Source of the DNA: Burkholderia sp. L27(2015) | Lineage (GTDB): Bacteria; Pseudomonadota; Gammaproteobacteria; Burkholderiales; Burkholderiaceae | Reading direction: 5' to 3' | DNA length: 64,000 nt | NCBI RefSeq assembly: GCF_009765705.1 | Contig: NZ_LMUX01000021.1 | Location: 289,606-353,605, forward strand | Shown: positions 18,028 to 25,153 of the stretch, one piece after another | Position numbering within the stretch: the first letter of the stretch is position 1 | Layout: each line of letters starts with the position of its first letter | Notes under the pieces: model-generated | Database searches by the model: none | What the model was told of the DNA's origin: nothing | Seen by the model: only the letters and a program-made list of their open reading frames with translations | Made by a program: the position numbers and the translations under genes

Positions 18028-18143
18028 CCGGGTGATGACACCCGGCGATGACGCCGGGTGGTTGACTGGCAGATGATCAGATCAGCGGTGATGACATAAA
18101 ACCGGCCGAGCACGCTCGGCGACGGCGTCGCGCAATCACCGCT
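18028..18143. terminator. Cluster of competing hairpins between convergent small genes
   Basis: CACCCGGCG (18039-18047) pairs perfectly with CGCCGGGTG (18052-18060), or its first seven bases pair with CCGGGTG (18028-18034); both hairpins have ATGA loops and exclude each other. Further right are a GCCGAGC-AC-GCTCGGC palindrome (about 18104-18119) and a 9-bp inverted repeat AGCGGTGAT (18084-18092) with ATCACCGCT (18135-18143) enclosing it. No long U-tract. Probably transcription termination for both convergent genes; an RNA element cannot be excluded. Confidence 0.45.
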
Positions 18144-18153
18144 CAGCGGTCAA

Positions 18154-18486
18154 TCAAGCGATGGTATTGAGCAGCGAGCCCACTGCGCCACCTGCCGACG
18201 TGACCGCGGCAGCCGCGGCTTGCGAGGTCGACGACGAGGCGTTGAGCAATGAACTGAGCGCGCTATCGGCGCTATGTTTGTGGTGGGGATGCAAATGCTT
18301 GGTCACATCGGTCGACGGAGTCGAAGACGTTGACTGGCCGCCGGGCTGCGTTGCAGCGCTAAGCAGCGAAGCGAAGCTCGGCTGGCTCGATTGATTGGCG
18401 CTATTGCTTTGGCCGGTCAGGCTCGACACGCCGGCGTTCACTGCCGTGCCCAATAACGAAGCCGCTGCTGCTGCAATTGGAATCAA
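18154..18486 (-). CDS. Low-complexity Ala/Ser-rich hypothetical protein
   Basis: 110 residues dominated by Ala, Ser, Gln and Thr, with a His-rich patch (HLHPHHKHS, about residues 64-72) and amphipathic Ala/Leu helices at both ends (AAAAASLLGTAV; GGAVGSLLNTIA). The start is TTG, supported by GGGGA seven bases upstream. No known domain; the composition resembles small secreted or surface-associated Burkholderia proteins, but no signal peptide is clear. Treated as real because of the ribosome site and low-complexity but protein-like pattern. Confidence 0.55.
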   Translation of the reverse strand: MIPIAAAAASLLGTAVNAGVSSLTGQSNSANQSSQPSFASLLSAATQPGGQSTSSTPSTDVTKHLHPHHKHSADSALSSLLNASSSTSQAAAAAVTSAGGAVGSLLNTIA

Positions 18487-18832
18487 GATTTATCCCCATC
18501 AGTTGATGCGTAGGCACCGGAATATCCGACTACCGCGCTGACTATACGGGCTTTTTCTCGCGGCTGCCACCCCCGCTGGCGATATAACAACGCTACCTGA
18601 TTGATATGAGCGCGCAGGTTTCTTCTAGCGCGTTCGCCCTCGGGGTTCTTCCTGGCGTCTTCCTCTCGCCCCGCCGTTCCTGCGCGCACTTTCCGCACAT
18701 CGGCCGGCTTTATATCGTCATTCCGATTGCTTGTTTTGCGGTTGCGCCGCCGCGTGAGAAGATTTGGCACACCGGAACCAATAAAGAGTATCGTTGAAAC
18801 CAGAATCCGGCCCGCCCTCTCTAAGCTGCCGC
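18487..18832. other. Divergent intergenic region before the EAL-like gene
   Basis: About 346 bases between the low-complexity protein and the EAL-like gene. Short frames on both strands here (for example 18606-18797 plus) show no ribosome site and no recognisable composition. No clear promoter or repeat seen. Confidence 0.3.
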
Positions 18833-19657
18833 ATGCAACCACCCACCATCGCTCAACTCGTCGACATGTTGCCCGGCTTCGTGCCCGGTGAAGATCGCTT
18901 ATTTCTGGCCGCAGACGGCGCTGCGCGAGCTCGTCTCGACGGCATCGAGTACGACAGCGTCTACCAGCCGATCTTCGATGCCGGCCACGCCGGCATTACC
19001 CAATCGCTGTCCGCCTCGCCTCATGATGTCGCGCACTTTGGCGACGAAATCGGCTTCCAGGGAATGCTGCGGCGCGTCGACGATCCCAACTCGCCGACCG
19101 ATCCACTGTCGTACATCGACGACGCCTCGCATCTGGTCGGGATGGACCGCCTCTCGCGCATGCTGCATGCGATCAATTTCTTCGGCGCAGGCCGCCCCAG
19201 CATGCTGTTTCTGAGCGTGCACGAGCACTTGCTCAAGAGCGTCAAGTACGATCATGGCCGCCATTTTTCCGAATTGCTGCTTAGCCTCGGGCTGAATCCG
19301 GCGCGCATCGTCATCGAATTGCCCGAAAGTGCGGTCGCGCACCGAACCTTCGTCGGCTATCTGATCAAGAGCTATCAAAGCTTCGGCTTCAAGGTCGCCG
19401 GTAACCTGCCCAACGCCGGGCAAATCCTGTCGGTGCCCGAGATGGGCCGGCTCGATTTCATCAAGATCAGCGCGACCAATGCGCTGCGCGACGGCATGGT
19501 CAAGCCCTTGGTGAGCTATGCCGCGCGCCTGAAAACCCCGCTGATATTCAAACACGTCGACGACGCGACTCAGTTCGAAATGCTGCTGCAGTTCGATGTG
19601 CGCTTCGTGCAGGGCGCCCTTTTTTCGCCCGTCCCGGAACCCGCGCTAAAAAACTGA
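18833..19657 (+). CDS. EAL-like domain protein with degenerate catalytic motifs
   Basis: 274 residues from ATG 18833 (a TTG start at 18794 would add 13 residues). The fold pattern of an EAL c-di-GMP phosphodiesterase is visible (YDSVYQPIFDA; IVIELPESAV; SFGFKVAGNLPNAGQIL; LDFIKIS; LIFKHVDDATQFEMLLQFDVRFVQGALFSPV), but key active-site motifs differ: no EAL triplet, no DDFG-type loop, no DxxKID. It is therefore probably a c-di-GMP binder or a protein adaptor rather than an enzyme. A terminator follows at 19690. Confidence 0.78.
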   Translation: MQPPTIAQLVDMLPGFVPGEDRLFLAADGAARARLDGIEYDSVYQPIFDAGHAGITQSLSASPHDVAHFGDEIGFQGMLRRVDDPNSPTDPLSYIDDASHLVGMDRLSRMLHAINFFGAGRPSMLFLSVHEHLLKSVKYDHGRHFSELLLSLGLNPARIVIELPESAVAHRTFVGYLIKSYQSFGFKVAGNLPNAGQILSVPEMGRLDFIKISATNALRDGMVKPLVSYAARLKTPLIFKHVDDATQFEMLLQFDVRFVQGALFSPVPEPALKN

Positions 19658-19689
19658 ACGCCGCCCCCCTCCCGCGCTTTGCCCGCTCG

Positions 19690-19712
19690 ACACCCGATAC
19701 AGGGTGTTTTTT
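19690..19712 (+). terminator. Rho-independent terminator after the EAL-like gene
   Basis: ACACCC (19690-19695), loop GATACA, GGGTGT (19702-19707) followed by a run of six Ts: a short stem with a good U-tract, 33 bases after the stop codon. Confidence 0.7.
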
Positions 19713-19787
19713 GCGTTTCGCCCAACCGCGTGGCCACCGCCATCGCGCCGCACAGTGCTACGATCCGGGTTTTGCGAGGAAGTCACT

Positions 19788-19961
19788 ATGTATACCTGTC
19801 GGAACCAGCCTTGCGGCGCGCAGTGGGAAGCGTCGGACCTTGAATTCAAGAACGAAGGCCAGGGGGTTTTCTTCCGCTGCCCACTTTGCGGCTCGCGCAA
19901 CAAGGTTGTCGAACATACCGCCGAAGACGGTACTCGCACGTATGAGCAGGAGCGTCGCTAG
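19788..19961 (+). CDS. Small zinc-ribbon protein, 57 residues
   Basis: MYTCRNQPCGAQWEASDLEF followed by GQGVFFRCPLCGSRNKV: four cysteines (C4, C9, C33, C36) in a zinc-ribbon arrangement. GAGGAA lies ten bases upstream of ATG 19788. A longer frame from 19704 overlaps the terminator and is not credible. Such ribbons bind nucleic acid or protein; the specific role is unknown. Encoded alone, with a short gap to the next gene. Confidence 0.75.
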   Translation: MYTCRNQPCGAQWEASDLEFKNEGQGVFFRCPLCGSRNKVVEHTAEDGTRTYEQERR

Positions 19962-20068
19962 TTCATTATCGCCAGAGGGCCAGGCACGCAGATTGCAACC
20001 GTTTGCAACAGCGCTTTGCTGCGCGGACGGCTCGCTTTAATCTGAACCCGATTACCTGAAGTGGGGTA

Positions 20069-20140
20069 TCTGAGCGCGAGTATCTCAACTTCGGTGTCTA
20101 AATCTGCGGTATCTAAATCTGCGGTATCTAATTCCGCGTA
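20069..20140 (+). repeat. Degenerate 14-15 bp tandem repeat before a lipoprotein gene
   Basis: Five consecutive units each starting TCT (at 20069, 20083, 20097, 20112 and 20127). Units three and four are identical 15-mers (TCTAAATCTGCGGTA); the others share the TCT...CGGTA/CGCGTA frame. They end about 48 bases before the GTG start of the lipoprotein. Confidence 0.7.
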
Positions 20141-20187
20141 ATTAGATCGCGTACTGAGCCGATTAACTCGCCGCCCTGGATCATTTT

Positions 20188-20598
20188 GTGAACAAAGCAC
20201 TTCAATGCACTATCGCGGCCGCGGCCACGCTAATTCTCGCAGGCTGCGTCGTGGCCCCGCCGCCACCGCAGCAGGTGCAAATGCAGCAGCCACCGCAGAT
20301 GCAGCAGCAGCCACAGATGCAGATGCAGCCACCGCCGCAGCAAGATCCTCACGCAGCAGCGCTGCGCCGTGCCGAACAAGTCGAAAGACGCATCGAGCAC
20401 GAGTCGCACAGCATCGACGCGCACGTCAACCAAGGTTATTACCCGCCGCCTCAAGGCAATGCATTGCACCAGCGGCTCGACGGCATCCACCGACAAGCGC
20501 GCGATATGGAGGCACAATTCGGTGGTGGTTTGACCGGTGACGGACAACGCGTACTGAATCAAGAGTTGAACGACACCCACCGCATGATCGGCGAGTAG
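20188..20598 (+). CDS. Gln/Pro-rich lipoprotein
   Basis: 136 residues from GTG 20188. Signal peptide with lipobox LAGC (Cys about residue 20), then a Pro/Gln/Met-rich linker (about 23-52) and a helical C-terminal part (about 55-136; RRAEQVERRIEHESHSIDAHVNQGYY...ALHQRLDGIHRQARDM). The GC rule for residue 2 after Cys (Val) points to the outer membrane. No domain name is assigned. The upstream repeats may be regulatory. Confidence 0.75.
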   Translation: MNKALQCTIAAAATLILAGCVVAPPPPQQVQMQQPPQMQQQPQMQMQPPPQQDPHAAALRRAEQVERRIEHESHSIDAHVNQGYYPPPQGNALHQRLDGIHRQARDMEAQFGGGLTGDGQRVLNQELNDTHRMIGE

Positions 20599-20719
20599 CG
20601 TTCGAGCAGGGAAATTAGCGATAAGCCAAGCCAGAAAACAAGCCGCGAGTGAAGCTCACGAGTTAAACTCAATTAGCAACGGCTTGGCGTCCAATAGAAT
20701 TGTATTACTGTTATTTGCC

Positions 20720-21550
20720 ATGAATCGAATATCCACAGTGCGCACTCGACTGGCCTTTAGCCGCCTCTGCGTATTCGCGTTCAGCTTCTTTGTGTTGGCC
20801 TGCGGTGCCAGGGCGTCGGAACAGGTGGTTTCGGTCGATCTGAACGCGGGCAATTCGATCCGCTATCTGCTCACCGAACGCGATGGGACCACACCCCGCT
20901 ATGTGCTGGTGATGTTCCCGGGCAGCGAAGGCCGACTGGCTCTCGCCACGCAGGACGGCACGATTTCGATGCAGGAGCGCGGCAATTTTCTGGTGCGCTC
21001 GCGCGATCTGTTCGTCGACGATACCTTCGCCACAGCCATCGTCGACTCACCGTCCGACCAGCCCGGCGGCTATAGCGATGCGTTTCGCGCAAGCGTGCGG
21101 CACGGCGAAGATATCACTCGCGTGCTCGACGACCTCAAGAAAAGGCTAGGTGACGTCAAGTTCGTATTGGTGGGCACCAGCCGCGGCACGATATCGTCGT
21201 CCTTTCTCGGCCTGGAACTCGGCGAGCGTTGGGATGCCGTGGTTCATACCTCATTGATCAGTCGGCCGACGATAGGCGCCGGCGCGCAGCTCGCCAACTT
21301 CGATTACAACGCGATCAAACCACGCCAGCTATTCGTCCAGCACATCCATGACGGTTGCCGCCTATGCCCGTTCGACGCCGCGCAGTCGCTCGCCAAAGGC
21401 CATAGTTTGATTGCAGTCGACGGTGGAAGCAGCCGCGGCAATCCGTGCGAAGCCATGGCCTACCATGGGTTTAACGGCCGAGAGGCACCCGTGGTCCAGG
21501 CCATCAAAGGTTGGATCGTCGGCGGCGCAGTACCCGCCCGCATCGACTAA
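20720..21550 (+). CDS. Secreted alpha/beta hydrolase-like protein
   Basis: 276 residues from ATG 20720 (a TTG start 12 codons earlier is possible). Signal peptide about 1-31 ending ARAS. A nucleophile elbow GTSRGT (about residue 150) and a late His (AYHGFNG) fit an alpha/beta hydrolase, and two cysteines in HDGCRLCPF may form a disulfide or bind metal. Probably periplasmic esterase or peptidase; substrate unknown. Ends before a 160-base gap leading to a 50-residue frame. Confidence 0.72.
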   Translation: MNRISTVRTRLAFSRLCVFAFSFFVLACGARASEQVVSVDLNAGNSIRYLLTERDGTTPRYVLVMFPGSEGRLALATQDGTISMQERGNFLVRSRDLFVDDTFATAIVDSPSDQPGGYSDAFRASVRHGEDITRVLDDLKKRLGDVKFVLVGTSRGTISSSFLGLELGERWDAVVHTSLISRPTIGAGAQLANFDYNAIKPRQLFVQHIHDGCRLCPFDAAQSLAKGHSLIAVDGGSSRGNPCEAMAYHGFNGREAPVVQAIKGWIVGGAVPARID

Positions 21551-21711
21551 ATGGCACGGGTCCTGCGGCGGGAAGTAGTAAGCAAAAGTAATTCGCGAAA
21601 CCTTGATTTGCATTGTATTTTTTATGCAACAGTCGGCAGTAAAGTCTTAACCCGTGCTGGCATAAGCTTCACAGCCAGACGGATAATGAAACTCAGATTC
21701 GGAGAAACACC

Positions 21712-21864
21712 ATGGACGCCAAACCTACCCGTATTCCCGCCCCCGATAAAGTCGACAGGGCAGATCCGGAACCGGTCGCGGTGGAGTTTCTTGCCAGCGA
21801 GTTGCCGGAACATGTGCGCGCGTTCCTAGCTGAACAGCAAGACGGTCCCAGCTCGCAGGACTAA
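21712..21864 (+). CDS. Small acidic protein, 50 residues
   Basis: A frame of 50 codons: MDAKPTRIPAPDKVDRADPE, then PVAVEFLASELPEHVRAFLA and a polar end. GGAGAAA lies seven bases before the ATG, an excellent ribosome site. Pro/Asp/Glu-rich with one predicted amphipathic helix. No family recognised. The ribosome site and codon choice typical of the genome make it likely to be expressed. Confidence 0.6.
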   Translation: MDAKPTRIPAPDKVDRADPEPVAVEFLASELPEHVRAFLAEQQDGPSSQD

Positions 21865-22053
21865 ACACGCGAATGCGCCGGTGCACGGCGCTCGCTTTCA
21901 TCCTCGCCGCAATCCGCAAGTCCGGCTGGCCCAGAGCATGGCCGGATCTCGAGATTCATCAGCGCGCTGTATGATAGGGATTCGGCTCAATCCGAGTCGC
22001 CGTCTGGGTCACGATCCGGGTCACAATTCCATTCACTGCCGCGCTACCACTCC

Positions 22054-22782
22054 ATGCGTTTATCCGCCTTTGCTGCATTTTTTATAACGCCATTGCTCCT
22101 CGTTATTAAATCGCAACCTCCCCGTGTTTCAAGCGTTTTCCGAATTCCCTGCGTTTCGATTCCCCGCACAACCCGGCCTCGTGGGCTTCGCGCGCGCGTC
22201 CTCACCGGGCTCGGCCTGGCCTGTGCGCTCGCGAGCACTACGCTGAGCGCACCGGCTTGGGCTCAGGCAAGCGACAGCGACGACACCGCCCTGATGAATT
22301 TAATCGCCCAGGCATCCGAGCGCGTGATGTTGGCCGATACGGTGGCGCGCTACAAGTGGGCCAAAAAGGAATCGATAACCGACCCGGTCCGGGAAAAAGC
22401 ATTGCTTGCGTCGGTGGCGCGGCAAGCGCCCAACTATGGCGTCGAGCCGCAACTGGCTCAAACGTTCTTTAGAGACCAAATCGAAGCGAACAAAGTGGTG
22501 CAGCAAGGGCTTATCGACGGCTGGCGTGTGGCCCCGCCGCCGCCCGGGCCCGTGCCCGATCTGGCATCCAGCACCCGTCCGCAATACGACAGGCTGACTG
22601 TTACGCTGCTCACCGGCTTGGCTCGGGTGGAAAGCGTGCGCCGCGCCGACGATTGCTCGACGCGTTTGTCTCGCAGCCTGAGGGCCTGGAAAGAGCTACG
22701 CACCGTCGACACCCTGCATGCGCAAGCGCTGAACCGCGCGTTCGAGCATCTGTGTGCCGGCGGCGTAGGCGCGGTCGGCTGA
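22054..22782 (+). CDS. Periplasmic chorismate mutase (secreted AroQ type)
   Basis: 242 residues as written. A signal-like segment (about 48-71: LTGLGLACALASTTLSAPAWAQA) precedes the all-helical AroQ-gamma domain: LMNLIAQASERVMLADTVARYKW, AKKESITDPVREKALL and FFRDQIEANKVVQQGLIDGWR. Secreted monofunctional chorismate mutases convert chorismate to prephenate outside the cytoplasm. The first 47 residues look dispensable, so the true start may lie downstream of 22054; no better ribosome site was found. A convergent nuclease gene follows after direct repeats. Confidence 0.85.
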   Translation: MRLSAFAAFFITPLLLVIKSQPPRVSSVFRIPCVSIPRTTRPRGLRARVLTGLGLACALASTTLSAPAWAQASDSDDTALMNLIAQASERVMLADTVARYKWAKKESITDPVREKALLASVARQAPNYGVEPQLAQTFFRDQIEANKVVQQGLIDGWRVAPPPPGPVPDLASSTRPQYDRLTVTLLTGLARVESVRRADDCSTRLSRSLRAWKELRTVDTLHAQALNRAFEHLCAGGVGAVG

Positions 22783-22796
22783 GCGCCCACTCAAGG

Positions 22797-22868
22797 GCAG
22801 ATTTAGCGGCCGGCTGAGTCCTGCTGAGCCCCTGCTGAGTCTCGGCTCATGCAGACTTAGCGGCCGGC
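22797..22868. repeat. 18-bp direct repeat pair with CTGCTGAG repeats between
   Basis: GCAGATTTAGCGGCCGGC at 22797-22814 recurs with one change at 22851-22868. Between them, CTGAG/CTGCTGAG motifs repeat every 10-11 bases. The block lies between convergent genes, so it may affect 3' ends, or be a scar of local duplication. Confidence 0.65.
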
Positions 22869-22912
22869 CAAAGCGTTTGACCGCTCAAATCGATCGATGC
22901 CCAGCGTCGTGT

Positions 22913-24397
22913 TCAATCCGCACTCGCCAGAATCTCGATATCCAGCGATCCATCGTTCAGACGACTCTGCAACACCTGATAGGTGTGCGGTTCGAAACGC
23001 GGCGGCTCGCTGCGCTTGGCCAGCACAGCGGCCACGTCCTCACGCGCAGCAGCGCTTCCCAAGTAGCACCAGCGGTCGATCACGTGCCATACGGGCGCAG
23101 GCGCCACGCTATCGCGCACCGGGTAGCGAGCCTGCTCACTGCGCTCACGCCTCTCACTCAACGCAACCGGTCCAGCGTAAGGCCAAGGCAGCAACCGCAA
23201 GTCTTCCAACGCCACACGGGCGCGCAAAGCATGTTCGCGGATCGACTCGCGCCCTTCGGCGATACAGCTTCCCCGACAGAGATCGAGTGCATACGCGCCA
23301 CAGGGCGCGCCGCTGAGCGCTGCCTTCTCCACTCCAAGCCGGACCCGACACAAGCCATGCTGGTCCGCCAGGGCATGCAATGCCACTTCTGCTTCGCGCC
23401 GCGACGAGAATAGTCCGAACAAAGCGGGCTCAGTGGCGAAATCGTAGTCGCGGGCATGCACCAGACGCGGTGCATCGGCGCCGTCGACAAATCGCCACGC
23501 GCACAAGCTCAATGCGCGCTTACCTTGCTTGCTATTCAGTGGCTGCAAGGTCTGCACCAAATGCGCCTCGCGTAGTAACGCCCCCAGCTCTCCGCCGGTC
23601 TCGTACGTCTCGATCCGACGCACCTGCGCCGCCAGTTTCAAATCGCGCGCCGAACGCGATTCGCGCAAGAAATGCGCCCCGACCCGTTGTTTTAGATTGG
23701 TGCTCTTGCCGACATAGAGCGCGCTGTCCTGCTCGCCAAAAAAGACGTAGACACCCGGCGTTTCGGGCAGGCTGTCGAGCATCGCTTCATCGACGGCCGG
23801 CGGCAAGCTAAAGCCCTGGACCAGTCGCGCCACCGCCGTATCGATCGCATCGCGCGAGTGCAAATCGGCAAGCTTTTGCCAGAACTGCCACAGCAAGTCG
23901 GCGTCCGACAACGCGCGATGACGCCCGGACGGTAACAGAGCGTGGCGCTCTATCAACGCGTCTAGCCCGTGGCGCTTTTCGCCAGGAAAAAGTGCACGCG
24001 ACAGGCGCACGGTACACAGCACGTCGGCGCTAAAGGTCAGGCCGGCCCGCCGGAACGCGCTTTTCAGGAACCCGTAGTCGAAGCGCGCATTATGTGCGGC
24101 GAACAATTTGCCGTTCAAGCGTTGCGCCAGTGGCTCGGCAAGCGATTCGAAGGTGGGTGCGCCGCTCACCATGGCGTCTGTGATGCCGGTCAGGCGCTCG
24201 ATAAATGCAGGGATGGGCTGCTCGGGATCGACCAGTGTGCTCCATGTCGAGACGCCATCGCGGCCGATCTCCACGACGCCGATCTCGGTGATGCGGTCAT
24301 GCGTCGCGTTTCCACCGGTGGTTTCCAGATCGACAAACACCATGGGGCGGTCGAGCCCCGCGAGCAACGCTTCGATCTCAGGCGTTAACAAAGGCAT
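22913..24397 (-). CDS. DnaQ-like 3'-5' exonuclease fused to GIY-YIG (UvrC/Cho-like) nuclease
   Basis: 494 residues. N-terminal DEDD exonuclease of the DNA polymerase III epsilon type (about 15-180; FVDLETTGG = ExoI, AHNARFDYGFL = ExoII, HRALSDA = ExoIIIe with His). Then a GIY-YIG domain (about 205-300; PGVYVFFGEQDSALYVGKS) as in UvrC and Cho, and a C-terminal helical part. Known architecture in betaproteobacteria; a role in DNA repair or end processing is inferred from both domains. Start chosen at MPLLTPEIE; 15 extra upstream codons lack support. No clear Shine-Dalgarno. Confidence 0.88.
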   Translation of the reverse strand: MPLLTPEIEALLAGLDRPMVFVDLETTGGNATHDRITEIGVVEIGRDGVSTWSTLVDPEQPIPAFIERLTGITDAMVSGAPTFESLAEPLAQRLNGKLFAAHNARFDYGFLKSAFRRAGLTFSADVLCTVRLSRALFPGEKRHGLDALIERHALLPSGRHRALSDADLLWQFWQKLADLHSRDAIDTAVARLVQGFSLPPAVDEAMLDSLPETPGVYVFFGEQDSALYVGKSTNLKQRVGAHFLRESRSARDLKLAAQVRRIETYETGGELGALLREAHLVQTLQPLNSKQGKRALSLCAWRFVDGADAPRLVHARDYDFATEPALFGLFSSRREAEVALHALADQHGLCRVRLGVEKAALSGAPCGAYALDLCRGSCIAEGRESIREHALRARVALEDLRLLPWPYAGPVALSERRERSEQARYPVRDSVAPAPVWHVIDRWCYLGSAAAREDVAAVLAKRSEPPRFEPHTYQVLQSRLNDGSLDIEILASAD

Positions 24398-24499
24398 AAG
24401 ACCCGACGACGTAACACCGGAAGGCATAAAGCGGGAGTGCATAAAGCGCGCATATCAACAGCATAACAAGGCAAGGGGCAACTCCGACTTCGATCCGAC

Positions 24500-24527
24500 A
24501 AAAAAAAACCCCTGCTTCAGGCAGGGG
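24500..24527 (-). terminator. Rho-independent terminator of the cold-shock gene
   Basis: On the minus strand CCCCTGC-CTGAA-GCAGGGG followed by nine Ts. It lies about 125 bases after the csp stop and separates csp from the nuclease gene on the same strand. Confidence 0.9.
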
Positions 24528-24650
24528 CCAGATTCCGTACTACTACGGACAGGCGGCGGCTCATCATCTACCCGCCCGCCTTGTTGGTATTTTATCGCGC
24601 AAACTCGCGAGCCGCCTACGGCTTATCCCGGCGGCGCCTCGCGCGCAAGC

Positions 24651-24854
24651 TTAGACCGGCTTGATATTCGCGGCTTGCTTGCCCTTGGGGCCCATCTTGA
24701 CTTCGAACGAAACGCGTTGCGTTTCCTTCAGGGTCTTGAAGCCTTCGACACGGACTTCCGAGAAGTGCGCGAACAAATCTTCGCCGCCCGCATCCGGAGT
24801 AATGAAGCCAAAGCCCTTAGCATCGTTGAACCATTTGACGATACCGGTTTCCAT
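24651..24854 (-). CDS. CspA-family cold-shock protein
   Basis: 67 residues, the standard length. [18 protein letters not shown] carries RNP1 (KGFGFI), and DLFAHFSEV matches RNP2 (LFVHFS). OB-fold RNA chaperone that melts mRNA secondary structure. It stands alone as a transcription unit: consensus promoter at 24980-25008, a leader of about 119 nt as in cspA-type genes, and its own terminator. Cold or growth-phase control through the leader is known for the family and inferred here. Confidence 0.96.
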   Translation of the reverse strand: METGIVKWFNDAKGFGFITPDAGGEDLFAHFSEVRVEGFKTLKETQRVSFEVKMGPKGKQAANIKPV

Positions 24855-24979
24855 AAAGTCTATTTCCTAAAAGTTGAACAAAAGGGCCGCGCCCCATGAC
24901 CCGTTCCCCGCGCATCACGCTGTCTCGAGCCCTGCCCGAAACAAGAAGCGAATAGCCATGATGGAACGCATCGCCCCTG

Positions 24980-25008
24980 TTTATAAGGATAGGCTCGCGG
25001 CCCGTCAA
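24980..25008 (-). promoter_or_regulatory. Consensus sigma70 promoter of the cold-shock gene
   Basis: On the minus strand TTGACG (25003-25008), exactly 17 bases, TATAAA (24980-24985). Transcription should start near 24973, giving a 5' leader of about 119 nt. The sequence upstream of -35 is very AT-rich (around 25009-25080), resembling an UP element. Confidence 0.82.
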
Positions 25009-25153
25009 GTAAATATTTAATCAGCAACAACCCTGGCATGATGATTAAAAATTGTTTTAAATCAACGTCCTAACATCATTTTCACGAGTAGCGCTCGCGC
25101 CGCTTCTGCAGCATTTGGACGACGCTCAGTGTTTACGATGCTTGCGCGTTTTA

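Noticed and set aside
18606-18797. 63-codon plus-strand frame before the EAL-like gene
   Set aside because: No ribosome site, and it overlaps other equally poor frames.
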